Shown here in pieces: positions 16,502-18,598 of a stretch of DNA of 18,598 nucleotides (positions within the stretch are counted from its first letter, which is position 1; every line of letters starts with the position of its first letter). The notes under the pieces were generated by a model, which was given only the letters and a program-made list of their open reading frames with translations, was not told the DNA's origin and did not search any database. Made by a program: the position numbers and the translations under genes. The stretch comes from CBDUQN01 sp965369375 (GTDB taxonomy: Bacteria > Krumholzibacteriota > Krumholzibacteriia > Krumholzibacteriales > Krumholzibacteriaceae): contig CBDUQN010000060.1 of NCBI GenBank assembly GCA_965369375.1, forward strand, positions 1-18,598, read 5' to 3'.

Positions 16502-16533
16502 AGAGGGGGAGCAAATTCTTTTGCTCCCCCTCT
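16502..16533 (+). terminator. Strong hairpin terminator after the Trp-rich protein gene
   Basis: A perfect 14-bp stem, AGAGGGGGAGCAAA (16502-16515) with TTTGCTCCCCCTCT (16520-16533), carries a TTCT tetraloop. The downstream side is TATTCATT, only moderately T-rich. It closes the first cassette. Confidence 0.85.
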
Positions 16534-16581
16534 TATTCATTATCAGTAGTAAATTGTAACTTGTTCAAATTAATATAATTA

Positions 16582-16610
16582 TTGACAAATGTCTCCCCTT
16601 CTGATACACT
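16582..16610 (+). promoter_or_regulatory. Sigma70-like promoter for the second peptide/exoprotein cassette
   Basis: A perfect TTGACA (16582-16587) and TACACT (16605-16610) are spaced by 17 bp, with TG at 16602-16603 forming an extended -10. The start point is near 16617. Confidence 0.78.
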
Positions 16611-16616
16611 AAGTCC

Positions 16617-16975
16617 CGCACTGTGGAAGCGTGAGGGTGTATATAAAGAGCGCTTAGGGGAATACACCAAGAAAGTTTCTGGACGCGACAGGCTCTTTAT
16701 TTCTGGGAAAATCAAGTAATCTCCGGACGCGGGGGACGTAGCGCCTTCAGCCCGTGTTGCTGTTGCGTGTTACGTGTGCATTGCGCTCGTGTTGCATGGT
16801 GTTCGGACCGGCATTCTATCTCGGACGGTGCCGTTGCATGTCCTTTGTGCCGGCATTCTGGAATTTCGAGCAGGAGTGATGAGAGAGAGTTCAGGAAGGA
16901 GAAAAAGGCAGAAAGAGCTGCGACACTGCCTTAACTTGGAAAGCGATACCATAGATTGCAAAGGAGGTGAATGAA
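16617..16975 (+). promoter_or_regulatory. Long structured leader of the second cassette
   Basis: About 359 nt without a credible gene. GGTGTAT (16636-16642) pairs with ATACACC (16662-16668); the 19-nt loop displays TTAGGGG. GGCTCTTTA follows at 16691-16699, as in the first cassette's leader. A GTTGC-rich stretch spans about 16754-16800, and CCGGCATTCT occurs twice (from about 16808 and 16849). No terminator-like hairpin with a T-run was found, unlike the first leader. Confidence 0.45.
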
Positions 16976-17107
16976 TTGGCGAGAGACAATGACAGGAGGG
17001 TCCCCGCGTATGAAGCTCCCGAAGTGGTGACATACCATGAGGACGACATTCTCGAAAAGCTGGGCCCGGCTCAGGCGTGCACGCCCGATCCGTGCCCCGT
17101 TCCCTAA
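16976..17107 (+). CDS. Small RiPP-precursor-like peptide, copy 2 (43 aa, TTG start)
   Basis: The peptide starts at TTG (16976) with a perfect AAGGAGGTGA (16961-16970) upstream. The residues after the start, A-R-D, align with M-R-D of copy 1, and the 14 bases AAGGAGGTGAATGA are identical in front of both genes. From V9 the sequence follows copy 1 with substitutions only at A11, E16 and K28; Y-E-A-P, V-V-T-Y-H-E-D-D-I-L-E and the end A-C-T-P-D-P-C-P-V-P are unchanged. There is no signal peptide or membrane segment. The next gene, a secreted Fn3 plus sorting-domain protein, begins 106 nt later. Purifying selection on a 34-residue block beside a variable N-terminus indicates a real product. A RiPP-like precursor is the leading idea and an upstream regulatory peptide the second. 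Confidence 0.78.
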   Translation: MARDNDRRVPAYEAPEVVTYHEDDILEKLGPAQACTPDPCPVP

Positions 17108-17115
17108 ATGCGATA

Positions 17116-17135
17116 CCTTCCCTTCGCAGGGTAGG
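17116..17135 (+). promoter_or_regulatory. Hairpin after the second small peptide
   Basis: CCTTCCCT (17116-17123) pairs with AGGGTAGG (17128-17135) with one T-T mismatch and a TCGC tetraloop, nine nt after the peptide's stop. There is no T-run. It could set the ratio between peptide and downstream exoprotein by stabilising a processed short mRNA. Confidence 0.4.
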
Positions 17136-17213
17136 TGTGTGCAACTAAATCACGTTTCGCAATTTGTTGCTGGCAACACATGACAATTCAGAGATAAGGA
17201 GGAGGTACACCAG

Positions 17214-18598
17214 ATGAATAAAGCCACATCGCGTGCTTTCTTGGTATGTACACTCATCTTTGCGGCCTTCTTTGTATCGGCTAACGCCCTTGCAGACGTC
17301 GTATGTATGAGTTCCTGGGAGATTCACCAGGGCGAGTTGGTAACGGCGAATGACCTGCATTTCAAGATCTACACAGATACCGGTATTATAGGCTACTCCA
17401 TCACCGCCACGATAGTGGGTGATTGCCCCGCCGGTGTAGACTTTATCGACAGCGATTTTACCGTAGTCAATGATCTTCCCCAGCCGGGATGGACCACGAT
17501 CGAATGCGATTTCTGGAACGGGATCGTTCCGAACTGCTGCACCGTGAGAATCACGGCGCGGCTCGTTCTCCCCGTTGAAAACGAAATCTTCATAGAGGAG
17601 ATCGTTTGGACGGCCGGGGAGGAGCCGCCGGCTCCTCCCGCCCAGGAGGAGGGCGACATTTATCCGGATAACGGCTGGGCGGCGATGCATGCGAGCTGCT
17701 TGACGATCGGCAACCACAAGTTCTGCTTCTACAATATCGACAGCTTCTTCGATGTTTCTCTGGTTGAGATCGAGTTCTACGGAAACGGTGCAGGTGAGCT
17801 TACGGAAGCCGATCTGTGGGATTGGAATATCTGGACCTATTCACCGCTGGCGGGAATGGATGTCCTTGCCGGTGAATCCGTATGCTTCATAGTCCCCAAT
17901 TTCGAGCTCGGCACCTGGCTCTATTTCCGGGCACTCATCAATGTTCATGAAACCGGCGAGAATTTCGAGATTCGCGGACAGCACGAGTCGTACTTCGTAG
18001 AGCGTCCGACCTTCGTCGAATTCACCGGCTTCGAAGCCGTCGGTCATGATGGCTATGTGGAGCTTGTATGGACCACGGCGACCGAGCTCGACAACGCCGG
18101 ATTCAATGTCTACAGGAGTTCGGCGATCAACAGCGAGATGACGAAGCTCAATGACGAGCTGATCCCCGCGAAGGGCAGCGAGCTCATAGGCGCGACCTAC
18201 ACGTTCAAGGACTACGACGTGGCCGGTGACGCCTATTACTGGTTCGAGGATGTGTCGCTCGACGGCAAGAGCGGATTCCACGGACCCGCTCTCTCATCGC
18301 CGCGCAAGGATGGGACGCCGGGCATCTTCAGCCTCTCGCAGAACTATCCGAACCCGTTCAATCCGACGACCGAGATCAGGTTCAATCTGCCTGCCGACTG
18401 CTTCGTGACCATCGAGGTCTACAACGTGCTCGGGGCTCGTGTTTCGACACTTGTGAACGAGCAGATGACCGCCGGCAGCAAGATCGCGCACTGGGATGCC
18501 AAGGACGGCAACGGCATCCAGGTGACGAGCGGTGTCTACTTCTACAAGTTGCAGGCCGGCGACTTCGTAGAGATCAAAAAGATGATCCTCATGCGGTA
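17214..18598 (+). CDS. Secreted protein with Fn3-like and FlgD-like C-terminal sorting domains (stop codon cut by window edge)
   Basis: The frame is open from the ATG at 17214 to the end; the last two bases are TA, so the stop is cut but the 461-residue protein appears complete. AAGGAGGAGGT (17196-17206) is a strong ribosome site. The signal peptide covers 1-27 (A-N-A-L-A before D28). Residues 28-135 form a beta-rich domain that may be cohesin-like. A Pro/Glu hinge follows (G-E-E-P-P-A-P-P-A-Q-E-E, 136-147), then an unrecognised domain (148-262), the Fn3-like module (about 266-362, V-W-T-T-A-T-E-L-D-N-A-G-F-N-V-Y) and the sorting domain (375-461, N-Y-P-N-P-F-N-P at 377-384, end K-K-M-I-L-M-R). 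From the Fn3-like module on it is closely related to the 786-aa protein, and the last 60 bases are nearly identical in DNA. The front halves are unrelated, so a common rear module carries different cargo. Probably cotranscribed with the 43-aa peptide. Confidence 0.92.
   Translation, partial: MNKATSRAFLVCTLIFAAFFVSANALADVVCMSSWEIHQGELVTANDLHFKIYTDTGIIGYSITATIVGDCPAGVDFIDSDFTVVNDLPQPGWTTIECDFWNGIVPNCCTVRITARLVLPVENEIFIEEIVWTAGEEPPAPPAQEEGDIYPDNGWAAMHASCLTIGNHKFCFYNIDSFFDVSLVEIEFYGNGAGELTEADLWDWNIWTYSPLAGMDVLAGESVCFIVPNFELGTWLYFRALINVHETGENFEIRGQHESYFVERPTFVEFTGFEAVGHDGYVELVWTTATELDNAGFNVYRSSAINSEMTKLNDELIPAKGSELIGATYTFKDYDVAGDAYYWFEDVSLDGKSGFHGPALSSPRKDGTPGIFSLSQNYPNPFNPTTEIRFNLPADCFVTIEVYNVLGARVSTLVNEQMTAGSKIAHWDAKDGNGIQVTSGVYFYKLQAGDFVEIKKMILMR

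Noticed and set aside
16774..16974. 66-codon + frame in the second leader
   Set aside because: No counterpart in the first cassette, odd composition and no good ribosome site; it ends over the ribosome site of the small peptide.
1..18598. CRISPR arrays, insertion sequences, tRNA or rRNA genes
   Set aside because: No regularly spaced repeats, transposase motifs, terminal inverted repeats or cloverleaf-like segments were seen on either strand.

Overview
The window carries eight exported proteins and two very small peptides, all on the + strand. Every exported protein starts with a Sec-type signal peptide, and five end in the FlgD/Ig-like C-terminal domain (N-Y-P-N-P-F-N-P opening, G-V-Y-F-Y and K-M-x-L-x-R close) that serves as a type A sorting domain for type IX-like secretion. 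This points to an uncultured, moderately GC-rich bacterium of the candidate phyla around the FCB group (Krumholzibacteria, Eisenbacteria, Latescibacteria, Zixibacteria are plausible; I cannot choose). Canonical TTGACA/TATAAT promoters and strong GGAGG ribosome sites argue against Bacteroidota proper. No secretion machinery, tRNA, rRNA, CRISPR array or transposon is visible.

Layout. (1) 1-1000: end of an upstream unit, a sigma70-like promoter, a structured leader and a 234-aa secreted protein with eight cysteines, closed by a terminator. (2) 1070-8360: a probable operon of an 1831-aa multidomain surface protein (propeller-like region, two right-handed beta-helices, cohesin-like, Fn3 and dockerin-like modules, sorting domain), a 276-aa cohesin-like protein with a sorting domain, and a 194-aa cohesin-like protein. 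(3) 8438-9360: promoter, a second copy of the eight-cysteine protein, terminator. (4) 9430-13461: promoter and a 1302-aa gingipain/PorU-type C25 cysteine peptidase with its own C-terminal sorting domain. (5) 13515-16533: promoter, long leader with an internal terminator-like hairpin, a 44-aa peptide, and a 786-aa secreted protein extraordinarily rich in Trp and Tyr. (6) 16582-18598: the same design again: promoter, long leader, a nearly identical 43-aa peptide, and a 461-aa secreted protein whose stop codon is cut by the window edge.

Two things stand out. First, cassettes 5 and 6 pair a tiny cytosolic peptide, ending A-C-T-P-D-P-C-P-V-P and carrying a YxxP motif like RiPP leader peptides, with a secreted Fn3 plus sorting-domain protein. 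This could be an undescribed peptide/exoprotein system, or a translational control unit. Second, the two eight-cysteine proteins and the unrelated 194-aa cohesin-like protein share a 14-residue C-terminal tail, T-E-[EN]-S-[ST]-W-G-x-I-K-x-[IL]-[YF]-R, which behaves like a second, short sorting tag beside the FlgD-like domain. The C25 peptidase is a candidate processing enzyme for one or both classes; that link is inference.
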